64,000 bases of DNA from Bacteroidales bacterium (GTDB taxonomy: Bacteria; Bacteroidota; Bacteroidia; Bacteroidales; P3). Position 1 is the first letter of the stretch, and each line of letters opens with the position of its first letter. Under the pieces are notes generated by a model, which was not told where the DNA came from, searched no databases, and worked only from the letters and a program-made list of their open reading frames with translations. The position numbers and the translations under genes are program-made. Shown here in pieces: positions 25,978 to 34,915 of the stretch. The stretch lies in assembly GCA_017429685.1 (NCBI GenBank), contig JAFROL010000022.1, positions 34,765-98,764 on the forward strand, given 5' to 3'.

Positions 25978-27454
25978 CCACTTTTGCTCTCCTGATGCCT
26001 TCGAGCTGCCATTTGGACGGTGTGCGGTTGGCCTGCTCGGGGTGTTTCTTTTCGTATTGCTCGATGAAGGGCAGCACGTTTTTGGTTGCAAGTGTTTTGT
26101 TCATAATGATTTGGCGGTCGGCGTTGAGCAGTATCATCGTTGGGGCACCGTGCACGTTGTAGGCCTCCTGATAGTCGATGTTGACGTTGGGCCCGCCGAC
26201 GTTGATGAAAGGCAGCTTGTGTTTGCGCACATAGCTTTTCCATTTGTCCACATCGCTCTCATAGCCAACGGCATAGACTTCGAACACCTTGTTGTTGGCG
26301 CGGGTCAGCGAGTCGTAGAGAGTGATGAGTTCAGCTGTCTGCTTCTTGCAGTGGTTGCAGTCGGGGTCCCAGAACCACAGCATCACGTACTTTTGTGGCA
26401 GCGCGTGGCTCGAAATCCAGTCCTTGGGGTCCTCGGACTGGTTGGTGTCGGCCATTATAAGTTCCTGACCCATAGCTCCAATGAGCGACTGTTTGAGGAA
26501 GTCGACCGTCTGTCGCTTGTTGTAGACCTCGGCTTTTGTGGCCCAGGTGCATTTGCCTTTCAGGTAATAGTCCTCGACAAGGTTGACGAAGACCTGGTCC
26601 CAGCCGATGTTTTTCGTGCTGCGTTCATATTTTGGCAGCGCGAAGTCCATAAAATAGCGCAGCATAGTGCTGTCGTCGGCCACGCGGTCGAGCAGGAGCT
26701 CGGCGTATTTTGTTATCGTGTCGGCATCCTGATAGTAGAGCACGCCAAAGAAATAGATGTTCGTCTTGTCGAACAGCATAGGCGTGTATATCAGGCTGTG
26801 GTCCTTCAGGTCGACATTGTCCCAATAGTGGGTGCGGTAGTAGCGGGCCTGCCATTCGTGCAGGTTGGTGTCGGCGCTGCCGGCGGGGATGGCTTCGGGC
26901 ACATCGATGTTGCCGAACATCGAAATCAACTTCGTGAAGCGGTATTGTGCATTCTGTTTCAGGTATTTGTCCTCGAATTCTTCCATCTCGTTCGAGAGCG
27001 ATTCCTTGGCGGCCTTGTCGTTTCCGATGGCTTTTGAACGGTCGTGGGCCCAGTCCATCTTGGCCATATAGGCGTACATCAGAGTGTTGGCTTTCGAGCC
27101 TTCGACTTTCATTCCGCTGTTGGAGTATTTTTCGTCGAAGGTGACAGTGAAGGTGCGGCTGTCGTCGACCATAAAATCGAACATCTTGGTTTTCTTGTCT
27201 TTAAGTAGCACGTATACGCCGCTGTCCAGCTTTTTCTTTCCGGCAAAGAGCACTTTGCCGTCTGTTGCCGTTGCCGAGTCGACGACGCGGAATTCGTCGC
27301 GGAAATGTTGTCCGATGAAGTATTTGCCGTCCGGCATCGACGTGGATTTGAACGTCAGCTTGTATCCGTTCTGCGCCGCAGCGGTCGGCATCGAAGCCAG
27401 CATCAACAGCGACAAAATGCTGAAAAATACCTTTTTGTTCATATTCGTTTTCAT
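25970..27454 (-). CDS. Exported thioredoxin-like protein (DUF5106-type N-terminus)
   Basis: 494 residues. A signal peptide (about 6-28, cleaved after AAA) sends it to the periplasm. The N-terminal half is a beta-sandwich plus helical region as in Bacteroidota proteins with DUF4369/DUF5106 domains; the C-terminal part (about 345-470) is a thioredoxin/AhpC fold with the redox motif CNHC in WFWDPDCNHCKKQ and a cis-proline segment VHGAPTMILL. It probably reduces or isomerises disulfides of exported proteins. MKTN or the inner MNKK may be the start. It lies in tandem with the barrel gene (24 bp gap). Confidence 0.85.
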   Translation of the reverse strand: MKTNMNKKVFFSILSLLMLASMPTAAAQNGYKLTFKSTSMPDGKYFIGQHFRDEFRVVDSATATDGKVLFAGKKKLDSGVYVLLKDKKTKMFDFMVDDSRTFTVTFDEKYSNSGMKVEGSKANTLMYAYMAKMDWAHDRSKAIGNDKAAKESLSNEMEEFEDKYLKQNAQYRFTKLISMFGNIDVPEAIPAGSADTNLHEWQARYYRTHYWDNVDLKDHSLIYTPMLFDKTNIYFFGVLYYQDADTITKYAELLLDRVADDSTMLRYFMDFALPKYERSTKNIGWDQVFVNLVEDYYLKGKCTWATKAEVYNKRQTVDFLKQSLIGAMGQELIMADTNQSEDPKDWISSHALPQKYVMLWFWDPDCNHCKKQTAELITLYDSLTRANNKVFEVYAVGYESDVDKWKSYVRKHKLPFINVGGPNVNIDYQEAYNVHGAPTMILLNADRQIIMNKTLATKNVLPFIEQYEKKHPEQANRTPSKWQLEGIRRAKVEH

Positions 27455-27477
27455 TTTTTGTTAGCGACAGTTCCTGT

Positions 27478-28764
27478 TCAGGGCTTGTCGATTACGAGAT
27501 TTGCAACCACCATAACGGCGAACTTGTCAAAAAAATTGTCCAGATGGTAAGGAGAATTTTTCTTTGTCAGCTGGTAGGCCGCAGCGACGCCCATATCCAG
27601 CACGCCCCAATGCAGCAGTTTGTCTATGCCCGCGCCGGGTTCGAGCAGCCCCTGGAACGGGGCCGTGATGGCAATTTGCGAGCCGGGTGCGAGGTTGACG
27701 ATTTTGGTGCCGCCGATGACATCCTTGCCGTAGAGCGTACCCCACACGGCACCCAGCTGTACGAATGGTTGCGGATTGGAAATCGTTGATTTCCAAAGGC
27801 TGAATCCTGCCGTATAGCGCACGTTGGCCAGCGCGAAGGCATCGGCCATAAAGGTGTTGGGCCTCACGGTGAGCAGGGTGTTGTTGAAGTAGTAGCGGCC
27901 GCCGCCGGTGCCGCCCAGGTCGAAGCGCCGCGAGAGGGGCACGTCGTCCAGAACCGCGCCGCCCTGGGCGAAGAGCGAAAGCCTGCCGCGGTTTTTTTTC
28001 AGCTCTATCTTGTTGTTGTATTGCACCAGCAGGCGCACGTAGTGTATGCCGGGGAGGATGTTGTAGAGATTCCTGTCGGGGTCCTCGCGGCGCAGATTGG
28101 CCAGCAGCCCCAGTTTCCAGTGTTTGCCCCAGTACAGGTCCAGGCCCACCTCGTTGAAAACGTGGTAGGGCATCGTGTCGCCATCGTATCGCGAGGGGTA
28201 CAGAAGCCCGTGGGCATCAAAGAGATAGCGCTCGCGCGAGTGGCTGTATTCGAGCAGCAGCTCGCCCGGCCCGGGGATGTCGACCTGCAGGACGGCGCTG
28301 GCGACGTCGACGCCGGCATAGTGCGAACTGAAATACGAGCTGTTGTTGCTGGTGTTGAAGAGGTTATAGTCGTCGAAACTGTGGCTGCCGACGCGAAGCA
28401 GGTCGTGCTGGTACATCACGTGAAAGCTGCGCACCACCGACCGCGGAAACAGCATCCCGGCCGAGCCGCCGAACTTCCACGCGTGGTCGCCCGTGCCGTA
28501 GCCGGCGTAGGCCGACACGATGGCAAGGTTCTGGAACAGCGTCCCGTAGCGGTCGTCATATTTCAGCGGAACCGTTACGTCGACCCCCAGACCCCAACGG
28601 TTGCGCTCGTAGTTGTTGTAGTTGTACAGCCTGTCGAGGTCGAGGCTGATGTCCGTGCGGTTCTTGAGTCGAGCCAAACGCACACTTTGCCCCTCGGCGA
28701 CATTGCAGCTGCAGAGCCATATCACGCCCAAAATGATAGTTGTCAGTCTGTTAGGCTTAATCAT
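27478..28764 (-). CDS. Predicted outer-membrane beta-barrel protein
   Basis: 428 residues starting MIKPNRL; an in-frame ATG at 28842 is rejected because it would put 26 extra residues ahead of the signal peptide. The signal peptide has a possible lipobox (IWLCSC). The mature part is a series of amphipathic strands with alternating aromatic/polar residues and tight Gly/Asp turns (RYYFNNTLLTVRPNTFM, VRLLVQYNNKIELKK), as in D15/BamA-like or DUF5686-type barrels, but the canonical C-terminal aromatic is not evident. I cannot name a family. It is upstream of, and probably co-transcribed with, the thioredoxin-like gene. Confidence 0.65.
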   Translation of the reverse strand: MIKPNRLTTIILGVIWLCSCNVAEGQSVRLARLKNRTDISLDLDRLYNYNNYERNRWGLGVDVTVPLKYDDRYGTLFQNLAIVSAYAGYGTGDHAWKFGGSAGMLFPRSVVRSFHVMYQHDLLRVGSHSFDDYNLFNTSNNSSYFSSHYAGVDVASAVLQVDIPGPGELLLEYSHSRERYLFDAHGLLYPSRYDGDTMPYHVFNEVGLDLYWGKHWKLGLLANLRREDPDRNLYNILPGIHYVRLLVQYNNKIELKKNRGRLSLFAQGGAVLDDVPLSRRFDLGGTGGGRYYFNNTLLTVRPNTFMADAFALANVRYTAGFSLWKSTISNPQPFVQLGAVWGTLYGKDVIGGTKIVNLAPGSQIAITAPFQGLLEPGAGIDKLLHWGVLDMGVAAAYQLTKKNSPYHLDNFFDKFAVMVVANLVIDKP

Positions 28765-28867
28765 CACACATTGTTTTAGCGCACAAAGATAACCATTTTT
28801 TTTGAACTCGGCAAATCCCGTGCACCAAAGGGCCGTTTGCACAGCCTTTTGGCATACCGAAGGAACT

Positions 28868-28918
28868 CAGTTCTTATATCGTTCTTATATCGCCGATATA
28901 AGAACGATATAAGAACTG
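28868..28918. repeat. TATATCGTTCT palindrome (copy 3)
   Basis: Arms CAGTTCTTATATCGTTCTTATAT and complement around a 5-base centre; the flanks match copy 2 (GGAACTCAG / GCATAGAAACGG). It lies between divergent genes. Confidence 0.9.
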
Positions 28919-29041
28919 CATAGAAACGGAATGGGAAAAGGCGGCGATGGTTGCACTTGGAGGGCGTGCCGTCAGGGGGCTGTTTTTTATGGCCGAAATG
29001 GTGTTCGGGGCAGAAAATGCATCACAGTTGTGAAAAATATT

Positions 29042-29071
29042 TTGCCATTCTGCGGAAAATGCATAACTTTG
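29042..29071 (+). promoter_or_regulatory. Promoter of lpdA
   Basis: TTG (29042-29044), a 19-bp spacer, TAACTTTG (29064-29071), about 80 bp before the start codon. Confidence 0.85.
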
Positions 29072-29151
29072 CAAAATGCCAGTTCTTTGTGCCGATGGCG
29101 CAAAGTGTTGACAGATATAATATTATAGTATTCAATTAAAATAATATAATT

Positions 29152-30543
29152 ATGAATTACGATCTTATCGTCATAGGCAGCGGTCCCGGAGGCTATGTGG
29201 CCGCAGTCAAAGCCGCCCAGTGCGGTATGAAAACCGCCGTTGTGGAGCGCGAAAACCTTGGCGGCATTTGTTTGAACTGGGGATGCATTCCCACGAAGGC
29301 CCTTCTGAAGTCGGCCCAGGTGTACAACTATATCAACCACGCTGCCAGCTATGGCGTCAGCGCCCAGCCTGCCGAAGCCGACATTGCGGCTATGGTACAG
29401 CGTTCGCGCGGCGTGGCCGAGACGATGAGCAAGGGTGTGCAGTTCCTGCTCAAGAAGAACGGTGTCGACGTCATTATGGGCTCGGCCAAGGTGAAGCCCG
29501 GCCATCAGGTCGAAGTGACCGACGCCGAGGGCAATGTGGCTGTGTATGAGGCTCCCCACATCATCATCGCCACAGGTGCCCGCAGCCGTAACCTGCCCAA
29601 CCTGCCCCAGGACGGCAAGCACATCATCGGCTACCGCGAGGCTATGACGATGCCCAGCAAGCCGCAGTCGATGGTGGTCGTCGGCAGCGGTGCCATAGGC
29701 AGCGAGTTCGCTTTCTTCTACCAGAGCATCGGCGTGCAGGTGACGCTGGTCGAGTTTATGCCCACCATCCTGCCCAACGAGGACGAGGACACGTCGGCCA
29801 ACGTGGCCCGCAGCTTCAAGAAGATGGGTATGAAGGTGATGATGAGCGCCTCGGTCGAGAAGGTCGACATCGACGGCGACGTCTGCCACGTTCACATCAA
29901 GGACAAGAAGGGTGCCGAGGTGCTGGTGGACTGCGATGTGGTGCTGTCGGCCGTTGGTGTTATCACCAACCTCGAAAACCTTGGTCTTGAGGAAACTGGC
30001 ATCAGCGTTGAGCGCACCAAGATTGTGGTCGACGACTACTATCAGACCAATGTGCCGGGCTACTATGCCATCGGCGACGTGGTGCACGGACCGGCACTGG
30101 CTCACGTGGCCAGCGCAGAGGCTATCTGCTGTGTCGAGAAGATTGCCGGCGGCAATCCCGAGAAGGTGAACTACAGCAACATACCGGGCTGTACCTACAC
30201 CACCCCCGAGGTGGCCAGCGTGGGCCTGACGGAGAAGAAAGCCGTCGAGGCGGGATACGAAATCCTGGTCGGCAAGTTCTTCTTCAAAGCCAGCGGCAAG
30301 GCTACGGCGGCAGGCAACAACGACGGTTTTGTCAAGGTGATTGTCGACAAGAAGACTGACCTTATCCTTGGAGCCCACCTGTGTGGCGACAACGTCACGG
30401 AGATGATTGCCGGCTTGGTCAGCGCCCGCCAGAACGGCCTGACGGCCAAGCAGGTGGCAGCCTCTATCCATCCGCATCCCACGATGTCGGAGGCCATTAT
30501 GGAAGCCATCGAAGCAGCCTACGGAAAAGCGATACACGGATAA
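29152..30543 (+). CDS. lpdA: Dihydrolipoyl dehydrogenase (E3 / L protein)
   Basis: Flavoenzyme that reoxidises dihydrolipoyl groups of 2-oxo acid dehydrogenases or of GcvH with NAD. The FAD site is GSGPGGY at 9-15; the redox disulfide is C40/C45 in GGICLNWGCIPTKA; the NAD site is VVGSGAIGSEF; YYAIGDV is the second FAD motif; and the catalytic His-Glu pair sits in HPHPTMSEAIMEA at the C-terminus. 463 residues, full length. It is encoded apart from any E1/E2 genes, so it may serve the glycine cleavage system together with gcvH at 17.7 kb. Confidence 0.96.
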   Translation: MNYDLIVIGSGPGGYVAAVKAAQCGMKTAVVERENLGGICLNWGCIPTKALLKSAQVYNYINHAASYGVSAQPAEADIAAMVQRSRGVAETMSKGVQFLLKKNGVDVIMGSAKVKPGHQVEVTDAEGNVAVYEAPHIIIATGARSRNLPNLPQDGKHIIGYREAMTMPSKPQSMVVVGSGAIGSEFAFFYQSIGVQVTLVEFMPTILPNEDEDTSANVARSFKKMGMKVMMSASVEKVDIDGDVCHVHIKDKKGAEVLVDCDVVLSAVGVITNLENLGLEETGISVERTKIVVDDYYQTNVPGYYAIGDVVHGPALAHVASAEAICCVEKIAGGNPEKVNYSNIPGCTYTTPEVASVGLTEKKAVEAGYEILVGKFFFKASGKATAAGNNDGFVKVIVDKKTDLILGAHLCGDNVTEMIAGLVSARQNGLTAKQVAASIHPHPTMSEAIMEAIEAAYGKAIHG

Positions 30544-30736
30544 GCGGAAAACGGAGAGCGGAAAGCGGAAAGCGGAAAGCGGAAAACGGAGAGCGGAAAG
30601 CGAGGCTGCCGCGGTCTATTCACAATTCACTATGTATTGTCCCTTAACTTCCTTTAACTTCCCTTAACTTCCCTTAACTCCCTTAACTCCCCTTAACTTC
30701 CCTTAACTCCCCTTATTAACAAATTAACGAATTAAC
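30544..30736. repeat. Composite repeat, right member of an inverted pair
   Basis: Reverse-complement order of 25798-25977: GCGGAAA/CGGAGAG heptamers, CGAGGCTGCCGCGGTCTATT, CACAATTCACTATGTATTGTCC, CTTAACTTCCC units, then CCTTATTAAC and ACGAATTAAC. It starts directly after the lpdA stop and ends at the start codon of the next gene. Confidence 0.92.
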
Positions 30737-30737
30737 A

Positions 30738-31799
30738 ATGAAACTCAAGAACATATTTGCCAAGCGTATGACAGTCGCCGAGGGGCTGAGGCTCCCCGTC
30801 TCGCGTCATTTCTACTATTCCACTTTTGCGGTCAAGGGCCGTTATGACAACGGCGCGGGCCTGTCGACTTTTGTTGTCGAGGGCACGCCGGGAACGGGAT
30901 TCTTTGTCCGCAACAGCGAAAGCCACAGCTACAGGCGTTTCGTAGTCGCGGCGCAGAAGAAAACTCAGCAGAACTTTATGACGCTGCTGCTTGGCAAGGA
31001 GCCTGACTTTGGCAAGGAATACAACCGCGTCGGCGAGGCTTTCGCCAAGGTCAAGAACGACCAGGAACGACGCATTCTGTCGAGCTATCAGAATGTTATC
31101 AGCCTGGCACGCGACGAGGAACAGCTGCAGCGCATCGTGCGTGCCATCAAGGACAAGATGGGCAACCATCCGACGAAGTCGCTCGTCAGTGTGCTGTCGC
31201 ACTACAAGTCGAGCATTGCAAGTCTGGAACGTGATGTCTATTCGGCGCAGCTCAACTACGACAAACTGCTCGACGAGGAGCAGAAGCGCGAGTGGGGCAA
31301 GCTCGTCGATGCGTTCCATCTGCTTGTGAACTCGCGCCGAGTGTGGTCGGTTTTCGACGACGGCGGCACTCCGGCCTACCAGCAGGTGTTTTTCGATATG
31401 GGAGTGTTCGACTATATCAAGTCGCCGGGCAACATACCTCTGATGCGCGACCACCGCGGTATGCGCTACTATGCGCTGCCCGACGGATTGGTGGCGGCAC
31501 GGTCGTCGGTCGATTTCGACTTCCATCCGTGGAAAACGCTGGATGTCAGGTTCAGTGTTGTCGACATCTCGACCCTTGCCGTGCGTCCGCAGTTCAACTC
31601 GCACAAGCAGGGCAAGCGCAAACATTCGGGTACCGATGCCCTCAGCACCCTCTACGGCACCACGCGTGCCCAGGTGGTGGGCGAGGTGTTTATCCCGCAA
31701 GTCGACTGCCGCTTCTATGTCAACCATACGGGTCCTGCCGAGGATTTCGTCAAGGCAATCAATGAATGGAAAGAATGTGTTAATTCGTTAATTTGTTAA
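30738..31799 (+). CDS. Conserved-looking protein of unknown function
   Basis: A 353-residue soluble protein without signal or membrane segment. The N-terminal about 75 residues (RHFYYSTFAVKGRYDNGAG, STFVVEGTPGTGFFV) look beta-rich; the middle (95-200) is helical and charged (VKNDQERRILSSYQN, LERDVYSAQLNYDKLLDEEQ); the C-terminal part is again beta-rich. I recognise no family. The final residues (CVNSLIC) are encoded by a TTAAT repeat, so the natural C-terminus may have been altered by repeat insertion. The start codon touches the upstream repeat. It is probably the first gene of the run leading to M23, ispH, recF and dciA. Confidence 0.7.
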   Translation: MKLKNIFAKRMTVAEGLRLPVSRHFYYSTFAVKGRYDNGAGLSTFVVEGTPGTGFFVRNSESHSYRRFVVAAQKKTQQNFMTLLLGKEPDFGKEYNRVGEAFAKVKNDQERRILSSYQNVISLARDEEQLQRIVRAIKDKMGNHPTKSLVSVLSHYKSSIASLERDVYSAQLNYDKLLDEEQKREWGKLVDAFHLLVNSRRVWSVFDDGGTPAYQQVFFDMGVFDYIKSPGNIPLMRDHRGMRYYALPDGLVAARSSVDFDFHPWKTLDVRFSVVDISTLAVRPQFNSHKQGKRKHSGTDALSTLYGTTRAQVVGEVFIPQVDCRFYVNHTGPAEDFVKAINEWKECVNSLIC

Positions 31800-31878
31800 T
31801 GTGTTAGTGGGCTGACGCGGTCTTTTGTGAATGTGTTAATTCGTTAATTTGTTAATGTGTTAGTGGGCTGACGCGGTC
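31774..31878. repeat. 49-bp direct repeat spanning the end of the unknown gene
   Basis: Two identical 49-bp copies, 31774-31822 and 31830-31878, each AATGTGTTAATTCGTTAATT... ending GGGCTGACGCGGTC, spaced 56 bp. Confidence 0.92.
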
Positions 31879-31903
31879 ATAGATGGTTTCAACTTTCAGC
31901 TGG

Positions 31904-32881
31904 ATGAAGAAGCACCATACATATAAGTTCAATCCGCACACCCTATCGTACGAGAAGGTGAAGACTTCGTTTGTCGACAAGCTCAAGAAGATTTCATTCT
32001 CGATAGCTTTCGGCATTGTGCTTGGTGTGGTGCTGCTTGTGGTCGGTCTCCACGTCTTCGACTCGCCTCGCGAACGTCAGCTGAAGCGCGAAATTGCCGT
32101 TATGGAGCGTCAGATGACCAAGATGAAAGACATTGTGCGTCGCAACGAGGCGGTGCTTGCCGACCTCGAAAACCGAGACAACAGTATCTATCGCACTCTG
32201 CTCGAGGCGGAGCCCATCAGTAGCGAGGAACGCACGTCGGGAATGATGGACCAGCAGTATTCCGAACTGGAAGGCTACGACCACAGCGACCTCATCATTC
32301 AGACGACCAAGCAGATAGACGATTTTACCAAGCGTCTATATGTCCAGTCCAAGTCGTTCGACGAGGTGTATAAGATGGTCAGCACCAAGAAGGAACGCCA
32401 GGAGCACATCCCTGCCATTATGCCCATCGAAAAGAACAAATGTAGCGTCATTTCGGGCTTTGGCACCCGCTATCATCCTATTCTTCACTATCGCCGGATG
32501 CATACCGGTGTAGACCTTTCGGCCAAGAAGGGCACGCCGATCTATGCCACAGGCGACGGCACTGTCGAGGTGGCCGGCCGTGGCGATGCGAGCCTGAGCG
32601 GCTACGGTGTAGCTGTGCTGATTAACCACGGCTATGGCTACAAGACCCTCTATGGCCATATGAGCGACGTCAAGGTACGTAACGGCCAGAAGGTGCGTCG
32701 CGGCGAGCTGATAGGCCACGTTGGTTCGACGGGTCTTGCTTCGGGTCCCCACTGCCACTACGAGGTGTGGCTCGGCGGCAAGAAAGTCAATCCGGTATAC
32801 TATTTCTATAACGACCTCACACCTCAGGAATACGAGCAGGTGATCGAGGCTGCCAACCAGGAGAACCAATGTCTGTCGTAA
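31904..32881 (+). CDS. M23-family metallopeptidase, membrane-anchored
   Basis: 325 residues starting MKKHHTYKFN (ATG at 31883 is an alternative). One transmembrane helix at about 30-50, then a periplasmic coiled coil (about 60-100) and a LytM/M23 domain near the C-terminus. The Zn ligands are visible: H and D in MHTGVDLS, and the H-x-H pair in GPHCHYEVW, with GHMS before it. It cleaves peptidoglycan cross-links or, as in the EnvC type, activates amidases. Its 3' end overlaps ispH by 13 bp. Confidence 0.9.
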   Translation: MKKHHTYKFNPHTLSYEKVKTSFVDKLKKISFSIAFGIVLGVVLLVVGLHVFDSPRERQLKREIAVMERQMTKMKDIVRRNEAVLADLENRDNSIYRTLLEAEPISSEERTSGMMDQQYSELEGYDHSDLIIQTTKQIDDFTKRLYVQSKSFDEVYKMVSTKKERQEHIPAIMPIEKNKCSVISGFGTRYHPILHYRRMHTGVDLSAKKGTPIYATGDGTVEVAGRGDASLSGYGVAVLINHGYGYKTLYGHMSDVKVRNGQKVRRGELIGHVGSTGLASGPHCHYEVWLGGKKVNPVYYFYNDLTPQEYEQVIEAANQENQCLS

Positions 32882-33732
32882 TCGATCCCAATGCCGGTTT
32901 CTGCTTTGGCGTTGTCAAAGCCATCGATGCCGCCGAGCGTCAGCTTGGCGAGGCCCATCAGCTCTATTGTCTGGGCGATATTGTCCACAACAACGAGGAG
33001 GTGCAGCGTCTGGCCAAGATGGGTCTGTGTGTGATCGACCACGCCCAGATGGCGTCGTTGCCGTCATCGACCGTGCTGATTCGTGCTCACGGCGAGCCGC
33101 CGTCGACCTATCAGATGGCGCAACAGCGCGACATAACCCTAATCGACGCCACCTGCCCGATAGTGCTGGCGCTACAAAAGAAAATCCGCGAAGGGTATGA
33201 TTCGATGCAGGCTGTGGGTGGCCAGGTGGTCATTTTCGGCAAGCAGGGCCACGCCGAAGTCATTGGCCTTAACGGTCAGACGCGGAATACGGCAGTCATC
33301 GTCTCCGACCCCGACGATGTCGGAGCAATTGATGTTCAGAAGCCCATTCGCCTCTATTCGCAGACCACCAAGAGCCGTGAGGATTACAATAGGCTGATAT
33401 CCAACATACAGTCCAAAATAAAATCCTGTGGCCTTGCGACCGATTTTGTGGCTTACAACACTATCTGCAGCCGTGTTGCCAATCGTGCCACGCAGCTCGA
33501 GGAGTTTGCCCGCAGAGTCGACCTCGTGATTTTCGTGTCGGGAGTCAACTCGTCGAACGGACACTACCTCTACGAATACTGTCGCAAGGTGCAACCCAAC
33601 ACGCGTATGCTCTCGTCGCCCGACGAGTTGGACCGCCGCTGGCTCGAGGGTATGGAGCGCGTGGGTATCACCGGCGCCACATCGACGCCGCGGTGGCTGA
33701 TGGAGCAGGTGAAAAAGCAAATCGAAAACTGA
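32869..33732 (+). CDS. ispH: 4-hydroxy-3-methylbut-2-enyl diphosphate reductase
   Basis: Last step of the MEP isoprenoid pathway, giving IPP and DMAPP, via a 4Fe-4S cluster. The three cluster cysteines are C12 (NAGFCFGV), C96 (DATCPIV) and C200 (NTICSRV). The substrate-binding His of the IRAHGEPP block and the C-terminal SGVNSSNGHYLYE and GATSTPRWL motifs are present. 287 residues, normal length. The start overlaps the M23 gene, suggesting coupling. Confidence 0.96.
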   Translation: MSVVIDPNAGFCFGVVKAIDAAERQLGEAHQLYCLGDIVHNNEEVQRLAKMGLCVIDHAQMASLPSSTVLIRAHGEPPSTYQMAQQRDITLIDATCPIVLALQKKIREGYDSMQAVGGQVVIFGKQGHAEVIGLNGQTRNTAVIVSDPDDVGAIDVQKPIRLYSQTTKSREDYNRLISNIQSKIKSCGLATDFVAYNTICSRVANRATQLEEFARRVDLVIFVSGVNSSNGHYLYEYCRKVQPNTRMLSSPDELDRRWLEGMERVGITGATSTPRWLMEQVKKQIEN

Positions 33733-33765
33733 TGGTCTACTAATCTTTCAATATCGAACGTCACA

Positions 33766-34911
33766 ATGTATATCTCGCGCCTACTGTTATCCAATTTCAA
33801 GAACTACGACGACCTTGACGTGACTTTTTCGAACAACGTCAATTGCCTTGTCGGCAACAACGGGGTGGGCAAGACCAACCTGCTCGATGCTCTCTACTAT
33901 CTGTCGTTCTGCAAGAGCTATTTCAACCCTGTGGACAGTATGAATATACGTGGCGAGGCTGATTTTTTTGCCATCCACGGCCAGTATCATATCGACGAGC
34001 CCGGCGACAATGGCGACAACGCGGTGGCGGTGTCCTGCACCCTGCAGCGCGGCCAGTCGAAGAAGATGAAATTCAACAAGAAAGCCTGTACGACCCTTGC
34101 TGAACATATAGGCCGTCTGCCATTGGTCATTGTCACTCCGTCGGACCAAAGCCTGATACTTGGCGGCAGCGACGTTCGCCGCAAGTTTATCGACGGTATC
34201 ATCTCGCAAGCCGACCGCGGCTATCTGCAGAACCTTATGGCCTATCAGAAGGCTTTGGAGCAGCGCAACCGTCTGTTAAAACAATTCTATGAGAACCAGT
34301 ATTTTGAAACAGATTCAATAGCGATATGGGATGAGCAGCTGATACGCTACGGCCAGCCTATCGTCGAGGCACGACGCCAGTTCCTAAAGGAGTTTATGCC
34401 ACTGTTCGAAGAGTATTACCTGCTTATCCATCCCGATGCCAACATCACGGAAAAGCCAGGCATCGCCTACATTACACAGATGGATGAGGCGGCAACGGAT
34501 TTCGGCAGGCTGCTTTCAGAGGCGCAGCGTCGCGACGCGCAGGTACAGTATACAACGGTCGGACCGCACAAGGACGACCTGGAGTTCACTATCGGCGAGT
34601 TTGCCGTCAAGCGTTTTGGCTCACAGGGACAACAGAAGACTTTCCTGCTGGCCTTGAAACTGGCCCAGTTTGAATATATCCGTGCTCACCTGTCGACCAA
34701 GCCTATCCTTTTGCTCGACGACATTTTCGACAAACTGGATATGCAGCGTGTGCGCCAGCTGGTGCTGCTTGTCGGAAGCGACCGCTTCGGGCAGGTTTTC
34801 ATCACCGATACTCAGCAGGGGCGCGTCGAAGCGATATTCAGCCAGGCGCCGGCTATGCCGCACAAGATTTTTACTGTGGCCGACGGTAAACTGATTGAAA
34901 TCAAGGAGTAA
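33766..34911 (+). CDS. recF: DNA replication and repair protein RecF
   Basis: SMC-like ATPase that loads RecA at gaps with RecO and RecR. Walker A is GNNGVGKTNLLDALYYLSF (from about residue 30), the signature region GSQGQQKTFLLALKLA, and Walker B ILLLDDIFDKLD with the D-loop. 381 residues. It lies 33 bp after ispH and 4 bp before the DUF721 gene. Confidence 0.96.
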   Translation: MYISRLLLSNFKNYDDLDVTFSNNVNCLVGNNGVGKTNLLDALYYLSFCKSYFNPVDSMNIRGEADFFAIHGQYHIDEPGDNGDNAVAVSCTLQRGQSKKMKFNKKACTTLAEHIGRLPLVIVTPSDQSLILGGSDVRRKFIDGIISQADRGYLQNLMAYQKALEQRNRLLKQFYENQYFETDSIAIWDEQLIRYGQPIVEARRQFLKEFMPLFEEYYLLIHPDANITEKPGIAYITQMDEAATDFGRLLSEAQRRDAQVQYTTVGPHKDDLEFTIGEFAVKRFGSQGQQKTFLLALKLAQFEYIRAHLSTKPILLLDDIFDKLDMQRVRQLVLLVGSDRFGQVFITDTQQGRVEAIFSQAPAMPHKIFTVADGKLIEIKE

Positions 34912-34915
34912 GAAG

